A stretch of 64,000 nucleotides of DNA from NCBI GenBank assembly GCA_028716385.1, contig JAQUPX010000004.1, positions 275,165-339,164 on the forward strand, in the 5' to 3' direction. A model generated the notes under the pieces. It was given only the letters and a program-made list of their open reading frames with translations. It ran no database searches and was not told the origin of the DNA. The DNA comes from a bacterium. Lineage in GTDB: Bacteria > Hydrothermota > UBA3073 > JACQXS01 > JAQTXJ01. A program made the translations under genes and the position numbers. Below are positions 36,579 to 45,534 of the stretch, in pieces. Within the stretch, counting starts at the first letter, position 1. The number at the start of each line of letters is the position of its first letter.

Positions 36579-37669
36579 TTGTTCGATTTTGTAAGTATTT
36601 TCACTCCTTTATCCGTTACCAAAACAAGGTCTTCTATCCTTACACCGAGTTTCCCGGGTAAATATATGCCGGGTTCTACGCTAAATATCATTCCGGGTTT
36701 AGCGTAATCTTCGCTTTTTGGGGATGATTTCGGCGGTTCATGAACATCCAGGCCGATTCCGTGTCCGAGAGAATGTCCGAAATATTTACCGTAACCTGCT
36801 TTAGTTATTATGTTTCTTGCGATGGTATCAATTTTCTTTAATGAAACTCCCGGTTTTATGGCTTTGATAGCTGTTTCTTGCGCTTCTAAAACTATTTTGT
36901 AAACTTTTTCGGCGAGAGGATTTTTACCGATTATGAGTGTTCGTGTCATATCCGAGCAGTAGCGTTTATATATTGCGCCGCAATCGAAAACGACTGTGTC
37001 ACCGGTTTTTATTTTTCTTGAACCTGCGATAGCGTGTGGAAGTGCGGCATTTGGACCGGAAGCTACGATAGTCTGGAAGGAAATACCCGAGCCGCCATTT
37101 TTTCGTATTTGATATTCGAATTCGACAGCGATTTCTTCTTCGGATATGCCGGGTTTTATAAGGTGGGTTATGGAGGAGAATACGGTATCGGCGATTTCGA
37201 CGGCTTTAGTTATGGTTGCGATTTCGTAATCATTTTTTATTATTCGGAAGTCTTCTATTTTATTTCTTAGGGGAGTGAGTTTCCTGCCTTTTAGTTTAGT
37301 TTTCAGGTATTCATAAGTTGAGTAGTCTATGCTGTATTCGAATCCTACTTTTTTTACGCCTTTAAAAATAGAATGGGAGGTGATTTCGGTCCACAGAGAA
37401 TTTTTAACTATAACGATTTTAGCGGAACTTGCCTTTCGGCAGTCAAGTGTAACTTCGCGGGCGCTTTGTTCTTTGTATCGGAAGTCGGTAAAGAAAACGG
37501 CATCTTTTTTGGTTACGAGGAGGACGGCGCTGGAGCCTGTAAATCCGGTAAGGTAGAAGATATTATTTATGCCGGTAATGAGGAACAAATCTACTTCTTT
37601 TCCTCCAGAGGCGGATTCACCTTTGGCGAAAATATTTTTTTGTAATGCGGTTATTTTATTGTTATTCAT
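36563..37669 (-). CDS. M24 aminopeptidase (Xaa-Pro type)
   Basis: About 368 residues from ATG 37669. The N-terminal creatinase-like domain ([15 protein letters not shown]) precedes a pita-bread metallopeptidase with all five ligands: [19 protein letters not shown] (two Asp), [15 protein letters not shown] (His), [11 protein letters not shown] (Glu) and VRIEDLVLV (Glu). It removes N-terminal residues before proline. The longer reading from TTG 37708 is rejected because that TTG is the -35 box of a promoter. A family B palindrome encodes ESASGG near the N terminus (37601-37618), before the first domain's folded core. Confidence 0.9.
   Translation of the reverse strand: MNNNKITALQKNIFAKGESASGGKEVDLFLITGINNIFYLTGFTGSSAVLLVTKKDAVFFTDFRYKEQSAREVTLDCRKASSAKIVIVKNSLWTEITSHSIFKGVKKVGFEYSIDYSTYEYLKTKLKGRKLTPLRNKIEDFRIIKNDYEIATITKAVEIADTVFSSITHLIKPGISEEEIAVEFEYQIRKNGGSGISFQTIVASGPNAALPHAIAGSRKIKTGDTVVFDCGAIYKRYCSDMTRTLIIGKNPLAEKVYKIVLEAQETAIKAIKPGVSLKKIDTIARNIITKAGYGKYFGHSLGHGIGLDVHEPPKSSPKSEDYAKPGMIFSVEPGIYLPGKLGVRIEDLVLVTDKGVKILTKSNKCAHL
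37601..37618 (-). repeat. family B palindrome inside the M24 peptidase gene
   Basis: TCCTCCAGAGGCGGATTC, read as ESASGG on the minus strand. Confidence 0.6.
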
Positions 37670-37679
37670 AGTGTTTGGA

Positions 37680-37708
37680 AGTTTAATTCTAGAATATAAA
37701 AATGTCAA
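37680..37708 (-). promoter_or_regulatory. sigma70-type promoter of the M24 peptidase
   Basis: Minus strand TTGACA (37708-37703), 17 nt, TAAACT (37685-37680). The predicted start is only a few bases from ATG 37669, and no SD is present. Confidence 0.55.
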
Positions 37709-37738
37709 ACTTTTATTGAGGAAAAAGATTAGAGAAAT

Positions 37739-37890
37739 TTTAACAGGGATTTGAAGAGACTTTAAGAGACTTTAAGAGATTAACAGAGAAGAAAATAAAA
37801 ATTGTTAGCCACGGATAAAAGACCCCAGCTGAGCTGGATAACAAACTCTAAAGGTTTTGCCTAAGAGTTTGTAAACGGATTTTCACGGAT
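37739..37890. repeat. intergenic tract, copy 1, with palindromic insert
   Basis: Homologous to 51457-51620. Site 1 (AACAGGGATTT/GAAGAGAC, ~37742-37760) is empty here. Site 2 (AAAAGAC/GGATTTTCACGG) holds 53 nt (37824-37876) made of CAGCTGAGCTG, GGATAAC and an AAACTCT/AGAGTTT hairpin. Confidence 0.8.
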
Positions 37891-37929
37891 AACAACCAAT
37901 AAATTAAATAAAAAAAACAAAACTAAAAA

Positions 37930-37958
37930 TTGACAAAGTGATTGTTTAAAAGTATTTT
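37930..37958 (+). promoter_or_regulatory. sigma70-type promoter
   Basis: TTGACA (37930-37935), 17 nt, TATTTT (37953-37958), in front of the kelch-like gene. The spacer TTGTTTAAAAG is nearly shared with the promoter at 45466. Confidence 0.55.
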
Positions 37959-37989
37959 AGTTTTAGAAATGATGGAAAGAGGAGGGACG

Positions 37990-39279
37990 ATGAGAAAAGG
38001 AATTAGTTTTGTAAAGAAGTTTATTAGTAAAAAGGTTATAGCAATTACAGTTTTGGTTTATAATTTTTTTATTGGTAGTTGTATTTTTGCGGGGATGAAC
38101 TGGACACAAGCGACGGATTCAGCCGGATGGGCAGGAAGAGGTGTTCATACTTCATTTATATTTGATAATAAAATGTGGGTGCTTGGAGGGGGAAATTATG
38201 GGGGCAGTAGTATTTATAATGATATCTGGTGTTCTGTGGATGGGATAAGCTGGACACAGGTAACAGATTCTGCGGGATGGTCGAAAAGAGGGTTTCATAC
38301 ATCAGTTATATTTGATAATAAGATGTGGTTACTTGGGGGGACAAAGTTTGATACTTCGCTTGTTTCTTATAATGACGTCTGGTATTCTACGGATGGTGTG
38401 GACTGGACGCAGGCAACGGCATCAGCAGGGTGGGCAATAAGGTATGGTCATACATCAGTTGTATTTGATGGTAAGATGTGGGTATTGGGAGGACTAGAGC
38501 CTATGACCGGAAATGTTTATAGTGATGTTTGGTATTCGACGGATGGAATAAGCTGGACGCAAGCAACAGCATCAGCAGGATGGGGAAAAAAAGGTGTTCA
38601 TACATCAGTTGTATTTGATAATAAAATGTGGGTTTTAGGAGGAATTGATTCTACGGATATGGCTTGTAATGATGTTTGGTATTCTACAGATGGGATAAAC
38701 TGGACACAAGCAACGGCATCGGCAGGGTGGGGAGCAAGAGATTGTTTTGCATCAACTGTCTTTAATAACAAAATGTGGGTATTCGGCGGAGAAGATTATT
38801 CTTCTAATTTTTATAATGATGTCTGGTATTCTACGGATGGTGCAAATTGGGTACAGGCAACATCTTCGGCAGGATGGTCAGGAAGAGCTGCTCTTACGTC
38901 AATTGTTTTTAATAATAAAATATGGGTAATTGGCGGCGGCGGTACATTTGGGAATAATGATGTTTGGTATTCTACGGGGCTTGGGGTAGAAGAACAGTCA
39001 AATTTGGATTTTGGATTGCGGAATTTGGAATTAAAAATACTGAAAAACCCGTTTGCGAACAAAACAACTCTTCAATACACAATACCCATATCTTCCAGAG
39101 TATCGGTAAAGATTTATGATATTACGGGAAAGTGTGTAAAAACGTTAATTGATGGGAATGTATCGCCGGGAAGTTATAAGGAAACAATAGATTCTAAAGA
39201 TTACGGGAAGGGAGTGTATTTTGTAAAGTTCTCTGCGGGTAGTTACAAGGAAACGAAAAAGATAGTAGTGATTAAGTAG
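37990..39279 (+). CDS. secreted kelch-like repeat protein with T9SS sorting domain
   Basis: About 429 residues from ATG 37990, which has AGAGGAGGGA 3 nt upstream; the earlier TTG at 37942 overlaps the promoter. The signal peptide ends near GSCIFAG. Then come six ~50-residue repeats with WTQATDSAGW, RGVHTSFIFDNKMWVLGG and NDVWYSTDG, i.e. kelch-type propeller blades. The C-terminal sorting domain has NPFANKTTLQY, VKIYDITGKCVKTL and KGVYFVKFSAG. The repeats are also very similar at DNA level, implying recent internal expansion. It is probably a surface binding or adhesin-like protein. Confidence 0.8.
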   Translation: MRKGISFVKKFISKKVIAITVLVYNFFIGSCIFAGMNWTQATDSAGWAGRGVHTSFIFDNKMWVLGGGNYGGSSIYNDIWCSVDGISWTQVTDSAGWSKRGFHTSVIFDNKMWLLGGTKFDTSLVSYNDVWYSTDGVDWTQATASAGWAIRYGHTSVVFDGKMWVLGGLEPMTGNVYSDVWYSTDGISWTQATASAGWGKKGVHTSVVFDNKMWVLGGIDSTDMACNDVWYSTDGINWTQATASAGWGARDCFASTVFNNKMWVFGGEDYSSNFYNDVWYSTDGANWVQATSSAGWSGRAALTSIVFNNKIWVIGGGGTFGNNDVWYSTGLGVEEQSNLDFGLRNLELKILKNPFANKTTLQYTIPISSRVSVKIYDITGKCVKTLIDGNVSPGSYKETIDSKDYGKGVYFVKFSAGSYKETKKIVVIK

Positions 39280-39371
39280 TTTTTAGAAATGATGGAAGGG
39301 AGTGGGGGAAGTGACGGAAAGACACGGGGGATGGGGAGAAGGAACAGATAGAGGTGGAGAACGGGGGGAAA

Positions 39372-40010
39372 ATGAAGAATAAAAATAGAGCATCATGGGT
39401 AATTATCACAATGCTGGTTGCGGGGACAGTATGGGGGAATGGGACTGAAAGAGTAGATAGTACCGGATATAAAAATAATAAGCGGTTTTCTGTGGAAGGA
39501 AATTTGGGGCTGTATTCTGTCCCAAAGGATGAATTATCAAAAGAAATTTTTTATTCTTCCATATTTGTTACGGGAGGGAAAATAATTTATGCAACTACCC
39601 GTAAAACTAATGTTTCCCTGGGTGTTAGTTATGGTAGTACGGATGATACTAAACTAATTCATTTAATGCTTTATCCTGCGCCTAACTTTTCTATCACTAG
39701 TATTTCTTCTATGTTTTCATACACAGGAATATCCAATAAGAATCTATGTTTTTCCCCGGGAATAGGGTTGAATGGTTCATTACGGAAATTATATCTTAAT
39801 GGGGGAGATTATATTATGTATTCTACGGAACTTTTTGCCGGGGCGAGTTTGCAGTTGAATATAGGCACTCATTGGTATATAGGAGTTAACGGGGAGTATG
39901 GATTTCAATTGACAAAAGGCGGTTCAAAAGAAATGATATGTAATAAAAGTTTAGGGGATATGGGAATTTTTTCCCCGCGGGTGATGTTTTGTGTGGGATG
40001 CGGGAAGTGA
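39372..40010 (+). CDS. exported barrel-like protein, unknown function
   Basis: About 212 residues from ATG 39372 (GGGGGGAAA just upstream; GTG 39354 is less likely). The signal peptide MKNKNRASWVIITMLVAGTVWG is followed by strand-rich sequence (RFSVEGNLGLYSV, KTNVSLGVSYGS, WYIGVNGEYGFQL) ending in a typical outer-membrane-like strand RVMFCVGCGK. It has no recognised family. It is 92 nt downstream of the kelch-like gene and may be co-transcribed. Confidence 0.55.
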   Translation: MKNKNRASWVIITMLVAGTVWGNGTERVDSTGYKNNKRFSVEGNLGLYSVPKDELSKEIFYSSIFVTGGKIIYATTRKTNVSLGVSYGSTDDTKLIHLMLYPAPNFSITSISSMFSYTGISNKNLCFSPGIGLNGSLRKLYLNGGDYIMYSTELFAGASLQLNIGTHWYIGVNGEYGFQLTKGGSKEMICNKSLGDMGIFSPRVMFCVGCGK

Positions 40011-40073
40011 AGGGAAAGACGCGGAGAATTGGAGAAGCGGGGACGCGGAGATTTTAGAGTAGAAAGATAAGAT

Positions 40074-40146
40074 GGATTCCCGTCACCGCTCCGCCTACGG
40101 CGAGATCTTTGACACAGCGGGATCTAAGGATTTTCACGGGAATGAC
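40074..40146. repeat. triple-nested palindromic element
   Basis: Outer family D arms GGATTCCCGT / ACGGGAATGAC; middle family A-like CACCGC...GCGGGATCTAAGG; inner TCCGCCTACGGCGAGATC sequence inserted in the middle of the family A core. The surrounding module AGAAAGATAAGATGGATTCC recurs at 49483, 55334, 55533 and (varied) 61516. Confidence 0.8.
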
Positions 40147-40190
40147 GAATGACGGGGGGACGGGGAGACACGGGGAGTGGAAAGAGACAA

Positions 40191-41027
40191 ATGAAAGGAA
40201 TAATTAAAAAATATCATAATATAGCGTATGAATTATCCGGGTTGTTTTCTGCTCAAGATGATGTTTTAAGTGTTTTAGTATTAGGCTCGTTAGCACAAGG
40301 GACGGCAGATAAATATTCGGATATAGATTTATTAGTAATTTTAAAAAATTCTATTCCTAAACCTAATCAAAGAAAAAAATATTTCTATAATTGTAAAAAT
40401 GTAAAAGTAATTGAGGTTGAAAAACAGAATATAAATTGGAACAATCAATGGAGTCCAATAAACGATAAAATTAAATATAAGGATATTGAAATAGATATTG
40501 GTTATAATATTAAAAGTTGGATTGATAAAATCGTTGATAAAGTTTGTAAATCCGGCAATGTTGTTATACCTGAATCTACATTTAGACCTTATACGTTTAT
40601 TGGTTTATTGAAAAGTTCTATTATTTTATATGATAGAAATAATTACATAAAAAAAGTAATAAAAGAAACCAATTTTTTCCCTGAAAAGTTAAAAAAGAAT
40701 ATTTTAATAAATAATGTTCCAATATTTAAAGAAAGTTTAGAAGAGTTAACTAATTATTCAAAAAGAAAAAACATTGGTAATTTAGCATTTTTATTTCATC
40801 TAAACAGGGCTTTGGAGGCTTTTTCAAATGTTTTATTTGCAATAAATGAAGAATATGATAATGCATCAAAAAGGGCAGAGAATGAATTAATTAAATTGAA
40901 AAAATTACCAAAACACTTTGAAGACAGAATTAATAAAATTACAAAAGGGCCATTTGATTATGAAGGGAAGAAACAGGTAGTAAATACACTAAAAGATATG
41001 TTTCAAGAAATAGAGAAATATTTATAA
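40191..41027 (+). CDS. MNT-type nucleotidyltransferase domain protein
   Basis: About 278 residues. The pol-beta nucleotidyltransferase motif is VLGSLAQGTADKYSDIDLLVIL (first half holds GSxxxG, second half SDIDL), with a third acid likely in DIEIDIGYNI. The C-terminal half is helical and unassigned. Start ATG 40191 is preferred; ATG 40149 lies in a G-rich degenerate tract. Proteins of this type transfer AMP or other nucleotides to proteins or small molecules, and some are toxin-antitoxin parts, but no HEPN-type toxin ORF is adjacent. It is the first gene of the TPR region. Confidence 0.65.
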   Translation: MKGIIKKYHNIAYELSGLFSAQDDVLSVLVLGSLAQGTADKYSDIDLLVILKNSIPKPNQRKKYFYNCKNVKVIEVEKQNINWNNQWSPINDKIKYKDIEIDIGYNIKSWIDKIVDKVCKSGNVVIPESTFRPYTFIGLLKSSIILYDRNNYIKKVIKETNFFPEKLKKNILINNVPIFKESLEELTNYSKRKNIGNLAFLFHLNRALEAFSNVLFAINEEYDNASKRAENELIKLKKLPKHFEDRINKITKGPFDYEGKKQVVNTLKDMFQEIEKYL

Positions 41028-41165
41028 GAACGGCACCTAAAAACAATTATGTAATTACATACTCCCGCCAAGACAGGCAAGATTATTACAACTGTGTTTT
41101 TCCTTGCCAAACACAAAAGATATGTTTTAATGTGAAGTGAATTGCTTTGACAACATAAAAATTTA

Positions 41166-42212
41166 ATGAAAAAACTAATTTGCATCAAAATATTAAGAAA
41201 ATTAAAACAGCTTAAGTTTCTGATAACAACTATAAGAAAATCATTTATAAAAAGAATAAAAAGTTGGGATAAAGTTGATACTAACACGTTGGTTACTATA
41301 TTGGGGATAATACTTACAATAGGCGCAATGTTTTTTGCAACAAATGATTCCAGAAAAGCATCTAAAGAAATGAGTCTATTTCTTAAAAATTTTCAAAAGA
41401 ACGGGGAAGAATTACTTACAAATATGAGAGAAAATATTGGAGAAATTTCAGATATTACAAAACCTCTATTAGAAAAGGATAAAAAGGAATTGGATGAATA
41501 TGTAAAGGCAACTAATTTTTTTGAAGCATTTGGAATTTCTTTGAAACCAGAAGATTATTATAGTAGAGGTGTTGATTTTTCTTATAAACAACAATATAAC
41601 TTAGCACTAACAGCTTTTACAAAAGCAATAGAATTAAATCCTAATTATGCAGATGCTTTTTATAATCGTGGAGTTATTTATGGTAAAAAAGGAGAGTTAG
41701 AAAAAGCAATAAAAAATTTTGATAAAGCTATTAGCATTAATCCTAATTTTGCAGATGCTTTTTATGGCCGTGGAAACGTTTATGGGGATAAAAGAGAGTT
41801 GGAGAAAGCAATACAAGATTATGACAAGGCCATTACTATTAAGCCGAACTTTTCAGAAGCTTTTAATAACCGTGGATGTGCTTATGACGATAAAGGAGAA
41901 TCAGAGAAAGCAATACAGGATTTTGACAGGGCTATTAGCATTAATATCAATAATGAAAATGCTTTTAATAACCGTGGAAATATTTATTTTCATAAGGGAG
42001 AGTTGGAAAAGGCAATGGAAGATTATGCCAAAGCTATTAGTATTAATCCTAATTACGTAAAAGCAATGAGAAATATGGGAATGCTATATAAACTTAAAGG
42101 CAATAAAGAGAAAGCCAGATTTTGGTTGAATGAGGCACTGATAAAGAAAGAGTTTTTAACAGATAAAGAGGAAGAAGAAATCAAGGAATGTCTGAAGGAA
42201 GTTGGTGAGTAA
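41166..42212 (+). CDS. membrane-anchored TPR protein
   Basis: 348 residues. It has a basic N terminus, one membrane helix (TLVTILGIILTIGAMFF, ~45-62), a charged linker (~70-115), then five to six TPR units of 34 residues (YNRGVIYGKKGELEKAI.NFDKAISINPNFADAF type). The C-terminal cap is NMGMLYKLKGNKEKARFW ... KEFLTDKEEEEIKECL. The same cap ends the TPR proteins at 42255 and 45535. TPRs bind proteins, and topology places them either in the cytosol or periplasm, unresolved. The DNA repeat unit (102 nt) is shared with the neighbouring genes. Confidence 0.75.
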   Translation: MKKLICIKILRKLKQLKFLITTIRKSFIKRIKSWDKVDTNTLVTILGIILTIGAMFFATNDSRKASKEMSLFLKNFQKNGEELLTNMRENIGEISDITKPLLEKDKKELDEYVKATNFFEAFGISLKPEDYYSRGVDFSYKQQYNLALTAFTKAIELNPNYADAFYNRGVIYGKKGELEKAIKNFDKAISINPNFADAFYGRGNVYGDKRELEKAIQDYDKAITIKPNFSEAFNNRGCAYDDKGESEKAIQDFDRAISININNENAFNNRGNIYFHKGELEKAMEDYAKAISINPNYVKAMRNMGMLYKLKGNKEKARFWLNEALIKKEFLTDKEEEEIKECLKEVGE

Positions 42213-42254
42213 GTTTGAAGAACGATTGCTAAAAATAGGAAAAGAAAAACAAAG

Positions 42255-43994
42255 ATGAAAATAAAAAAGTTATCTCCGAAAACTTGGAAAAAACTTGAAA
42301 GAATAGGTATAATAATAGGAATAGTAATGGGAATAATAGGTGGATGGGAACGGATAAAAACGCTAACACAACCTACGATCAAAGAGCAAATGCAAGAAGA
42401 GATAAGTGGAACGTTACTAATACAAGATTCACTTTACGCTAGAGTATTTCAGTATGTGCCAAAAGATGAATTTGAATTTAAACTAATTATTCAAAAAGCA
42501 GATTCGGAATTTGAGAATAATAAGTTTAGAGAGGCAGAATTATCATATAAAAAAGCTTATACCGTTGTGGAAAATTCTAAAAAGAAAGAACTAATTGGAA
42601 TGGCACTTTTCGGGATAGGTATAGCTAACGCAAGTCAGAAAAATTATATAGAAGCTATAGAAAAATTCAGAGAAAGTTTAAAATATATAAAAGATAAAAA
42701 AATATTTGTAGCTAAAATATATTATAGTTTAGGATTTTGTTACGAAGAATTAAAAATAAATAAAAAAGCGATAAGAAATTATGATAAAGCTATCTGTATT
42801 AACCCTAATTATGCAAACGCTTTTGGTAGTCGTGGGTTTGCTTATTATAAAGAAGGGAATTCAGAGAAGGCAATACAGGATTGTGACAAAGCTATTAGTA
42901 TCAATCCTAATCTTGCAGCAGCTTTTAATAATCGTGGGCTTGCATATTATAAAAGAAGAGAATTAGGCAAGGCAATACGGGACTATGACAAAGCCATTAG
43001 TATTGACTCTAATTATGCAATAGTTTTTAATAATCGTGGACTTGCTTATAATGATAAAGGAGAGTTTGACAAGGCAATACAGGATTGTGACAAAGCTATT
43101 AGTATCAATCCTAACCTTGTATATGCTTTTAGCAATCGCGGACTTGCTTATAATAATAAAGGAGAATTTGACAAGGCAATACAGAATTGTGACAAAGCTA
43201 TCAGTATTAATCCTAATCTTGCAATAGTTTTTAGTAATCGTGGGTTCGCGTATACTAAGAAAAGAGAGTTTGATAAGGCAATGCATGATTACAACAAAGC
43301 CCTTAGTCTTAACCCTAATCTTGCAGAAGCTTTTGGTGGTCGTGGAAATGCTTATGATGAAAAAGGAGAGTTAGATAAGGCAATACGGGATTATGACAGA
43401 GCCATTAGTCTTAATCCTAATTATGCTGCAGAAGTTTTTAATAATCGTGGATCTATTTATGGTAAAAAAGGAGAGTTGGATGAGGCAATACGGGATTATA
43501 ACAGAGCCATTAGTCTTAATCCTAATTTTGCAGAAGTTTTTAATAATCGTGGATTTCTTTATGCTAAAAGAGGAGATTTAGATAAGGCAATACAGGATTA
43601 TGATAAAGCTATTAGTATCAATCCTAATTTTGCAGACGTTTTTCATAATCGTGGCGATGTTTATATTAATAAAGGAGAGTTTGGCAAGGCAATACAGGAT
43701 TATGATAAAGCTATTAGTATTAACTCTAATGATTCATATGCTTTTAATAATCGTGGGTTTGCTTATATTGGAAAAGGAGATTTAGATAAGGCAATACAGG
43801 ATTATGACAAAGCTATTAAAATTAATCCAAATTTTGCAGTAGCAATGAAAAATATGGGAATGGCATATAAACTCAAAGGCGATAAAAAGAGAGCCAAGTT
43901 CTGGTTAAATAAGGCACTGAAAAAGAAAGAGTTTTTACCAGATAAAGCAGCAGAAGAAGAAATTAAGAAATGGCTGAAGAGTATTGAAAGCTAA
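42255..43994 (+). CDS. membrane-anchored TPR protein with ~12 repeats
   Basis: 579 residues. One membrane helix near the N terminus (IGIIIGIVMGIIGGW), a linker with a first TPR-like unit (~70-150), then a long array of about eleven 34-residue TPRs (NNRGLAYNDKGEFDKAIQDC.KAISINPN). The cap is NMGMAYKLKGDKKRAKFW ... KEFLPDK. One unit carries an extra alanine codon (YAAEVF). The 102-nt DNA units are near-identical, so copy number may vary between strains. It is 42 nt downstream of a similar TPR gene, and the pair probably arose by duplication. Confidence 0.78.
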   Translation: MKIKKLSPKTWKKLERIGIIIGIVMGIIGGWERIKTLTQPTIKEQMQEEISGTLLIQDSLYARVFQYVPKDEFEFKLIIQKADSEFENNKFREAELSYKKAYTVVENSKKKELIGMALFGIGIANASQKNYIEAIEKFRESLKYIKDKKIFVAKIYYSLGFCYEELKINKKAIRNYDKAICINPNYANAFGSRGFAYYKEGNSEKAIQDCDKAISINPNLAAAFNNRGLAYYKRRELGKAIRDYDKAISIDSNYAIVFNNRGLAYNDKGEFDKAIQDCDKAISINPNLVYAFSNRGLAYNNKGEFDKAIQNCDKAISINPNLAIVFSNRGFAYTKKREFDKAMHDYNKALSLNPNLAEAFGGRGNAYDEKGELDKAIRDYDRAISLNPNYAAEVFNNRGSIYGKKGELDEAIRDYNRAISLNPNFAEVFNNRGFLYAKRGDLDKAIQDYDKAISINPNFADVFHNRGDVYINKGEFGKAIQDYDKAISINSNDSYAFNNRGFAYIGKGDLDKAIQDYDKAIKINPNFAVAMKNMGMAYKLKGDKKRAKFWLNKALKKKEFLPDKAAEEEIKKWLKSIES

Positions 43995-44010
43995 TCATAA
44001 ACATCAAACC

Positions 44011-44634
44011 ATGAGAAAAGAAGAATTCCTTATAGAATATTTTAAAGACGCTCAAGAAGAAATGAGGTGGAGAAGAAATCTTGAATTCACGTTTCTTCGG
44101 TTCCATTTAATTTATATGCCTGCTATATTGTCAGGATTGTTTGCTTTATTGAATAGTTCAATAAGTAAAATTGTTTGTCTTCTTGTATGTATTGGTGCGA
44201 TTATATTTATTCTACTTATTACTGTATTGATAGTAGAAAAAATTGAAGCAGAACATGAAATATATTCTAAAATCGGCAAAATAATTAAAAAAATATGGGA
44301 GTATTTTGAATTTTTTAATGAAAATAGTTATTTCGAATTTCAAAATAAAGCAATATTACCTACTCCTAAAAACAAGGAAGATGATTATGGGGAAGGAGAT
44401 GGATGCAAAAAGACAATTAGAATAATTTGGTTAATTTCTTGGATATCGATAATTATAATAGTGATTATAACAACATATGTAATGTATATTTTAAACATTT
44501 TAAACAATTTTTTTACTATATTAAATATTCTTTTCTTGGGAATAGTATGGACTATAATCGGGATAGGGTACTATTATTTTGTGAAGTTGATTTTTTTACT
44601 TAGATTTTTTGTCTTTCTGAAGTTCCGCTTGTAA
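44011..44634 (+). CDS. membrane protein, unknown
   Basis: About 207 residues. Two hydrophobic hairpins are at ~25-75 (FHLIYMPAILSGLFALL, IVCLLVCIGAIIFILLITVLI) and near the C terminus (IIWLISWISIIIIVIITTYVMYIL, FLGIVWTIIGIGYYYF), with a charged cytosolic loop between. A TTG at 43984 overlapping the previous stop would extend it by nine residues; the ATG is favoured. The last 39 nt overlap the end of the convergent DUF4145-like gene. No family is recognised. Confidence 0.5.
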   Translation: MRKEEFLIEYFKDAQEEMRWRRNLEFTFLRFHLIYMPAILSGLFALLNSSISKIVCLLVCIGAIIFILLITVLIVEKIEAEHEIYSKIGKIIKKIWEYFEFFNENSYFEFQNKAILPTPKNKEDDYGEGDGCKKTIRIIWLISWISIIIIVIITTYVMYILNILNNFFTILNILFLGIVWTIIGIGYYYFVKLIFLLRFFVFLKFRL

Positions 44635-45339
44635 TTGCATTACAGCTTTCAATCTATCTGCTTTGATTTTTGGTTCTACATACATTTCGTGTAAAATAGT
44701 TTTTAATGTCTCTATAATCAATGTCAAATAATGCGAATCCCATTTATCCCAAGATTGTTCATGGATTTTATCACTTGTCATACCCTGAATTTGGGCAAGA
44801 ATATCAAACAATGTGGGATCTATAGAGGGATGGGTATCCTTTAAAGATTTTATTTTGTCTTCATAATGGTCACCAGTAGCTTTTTCTTTGATTGTTAGTT
44901 CGTAAATGGCTTTTCTCATACATGCAGATGCTCCGGTGAGGAAATTCATCTTTAGACAACCTTCTGCTTCTGTAATTAACTCTCTAATAACAGAAGGAAT
45001 CCTACTGTCTATAACAAAAAATGAAGTAGGAACCGAATAAAATATTTTTGAATCTATGTCAATGTTTTTCTTAAAAGGATAATAATAAAACTCCCAAGCC
45101 CCGGAACTTCTTTGTTCTTCTTTTTCTCCAGTCGATATATTCTCATAACTCAGATGCATTGATTCTTTTCCGCAGGAGTAACAATAAACAAAATAAACAT
45201 AACATTCTTTATCTTTACTCCAGTCAAAACAATAATGACCTCTTACAAAATATTGGACATTGTTTCTATTACAAAAAGGACAATTATAAACCTTATCATC
45301 AATAAAGTATTTCTTATCTAAATGCGATTGGTCTTCCAT
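44596..45339 (-). CDS. DUF4145-like protein with N-terminal zinc ribbon
   Basis: 247 residues. The N-terminal zinc ribbon is CPFCNRN ... CYSCGKE (two CxxC knuckles ~30 residues apart). The C-terminal half has LITEAEGCLKMNFLTGASAC and RKAIYELTIKEKATGDHYEDKI, the helical core of DUF4145. That domain occurs alone and fused to restriction-type or defence proteins, and its biochemical role is not established. The gene is the only minus-strand gene in this region and overlaps the 3' end of the preceding gene, so the two transcripts are antisense at their ends. Confidence 0.65.
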   Translation of the reverse strand: MEDQSHLDKKYFIDDKVYNCPFCNRNNVQYFVRGHYCFDWSKDKECYVYFVYCYSCGKESMHLSYENISTGEKEEQRSSGAWEFYYYPFKKNIDIDSKIFYSVPTSFFVIDSRIPSVIRELITEAEGCLKMNFLTGASACMRKAIYELTIKEKATGDHYEDKIKSLKDTHPSIDPTLFDILAQIQGMTSDKIHEQSWDKWDSHYLTLIIETLKTILHEMYVEPKIKADRLKAVMQLQAELQKDKKSK

Positions 45340-45465
45340 AATTTCACTTCTCTCACATTCTCAAGTTAAATATAATATAAACACTAAAGTTAGTTCACTT
45401 CTATAACCAATAACTATTTTGTCAAATGTTTTTAGGGGAAAGTAGTTAAATGGGCTAAATAAAGA

Positions 45466-45494
45466 TTGACAAACTATTTGTTTTAAAGCATTTT
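45466..45494 (+). promoter_or_regulatory. sigma70-type promoter
   Basis: TTGACA (45466-45471), 17 nt with TTTGTTTTAAAG, then CATTTT. It precedes the TPR/coiled-coil gene and closely resembles the promoter at 37930. Confidence 0.5.
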
Positions 45495-45534
45495 TGATTA
45501 ATAATCATAAGTAAATCATACAAGGAGAAATAAT

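Noticed and set aside
37670..37708. Longer N terminus for the M24 peptidase from TTG 37708
   Set aside because: The TTG belongs to a TTGACA -35 box and the added residues match no family sequence.
40191..41027. MNT-HEPN toxin-antitoxin module
   Set aside because: The nucleotidyltransferase motif is clear but no RX4-6H HEPN protein is adjacent, and the protein is longer than typical MNT antitoxins.
42255..43994. Regular 102-nt DNA periodicity resembling a CRISPR or satellite array
   Set aside because: The unit is 34 codons and encodes TPR motifs in one continuous frame.
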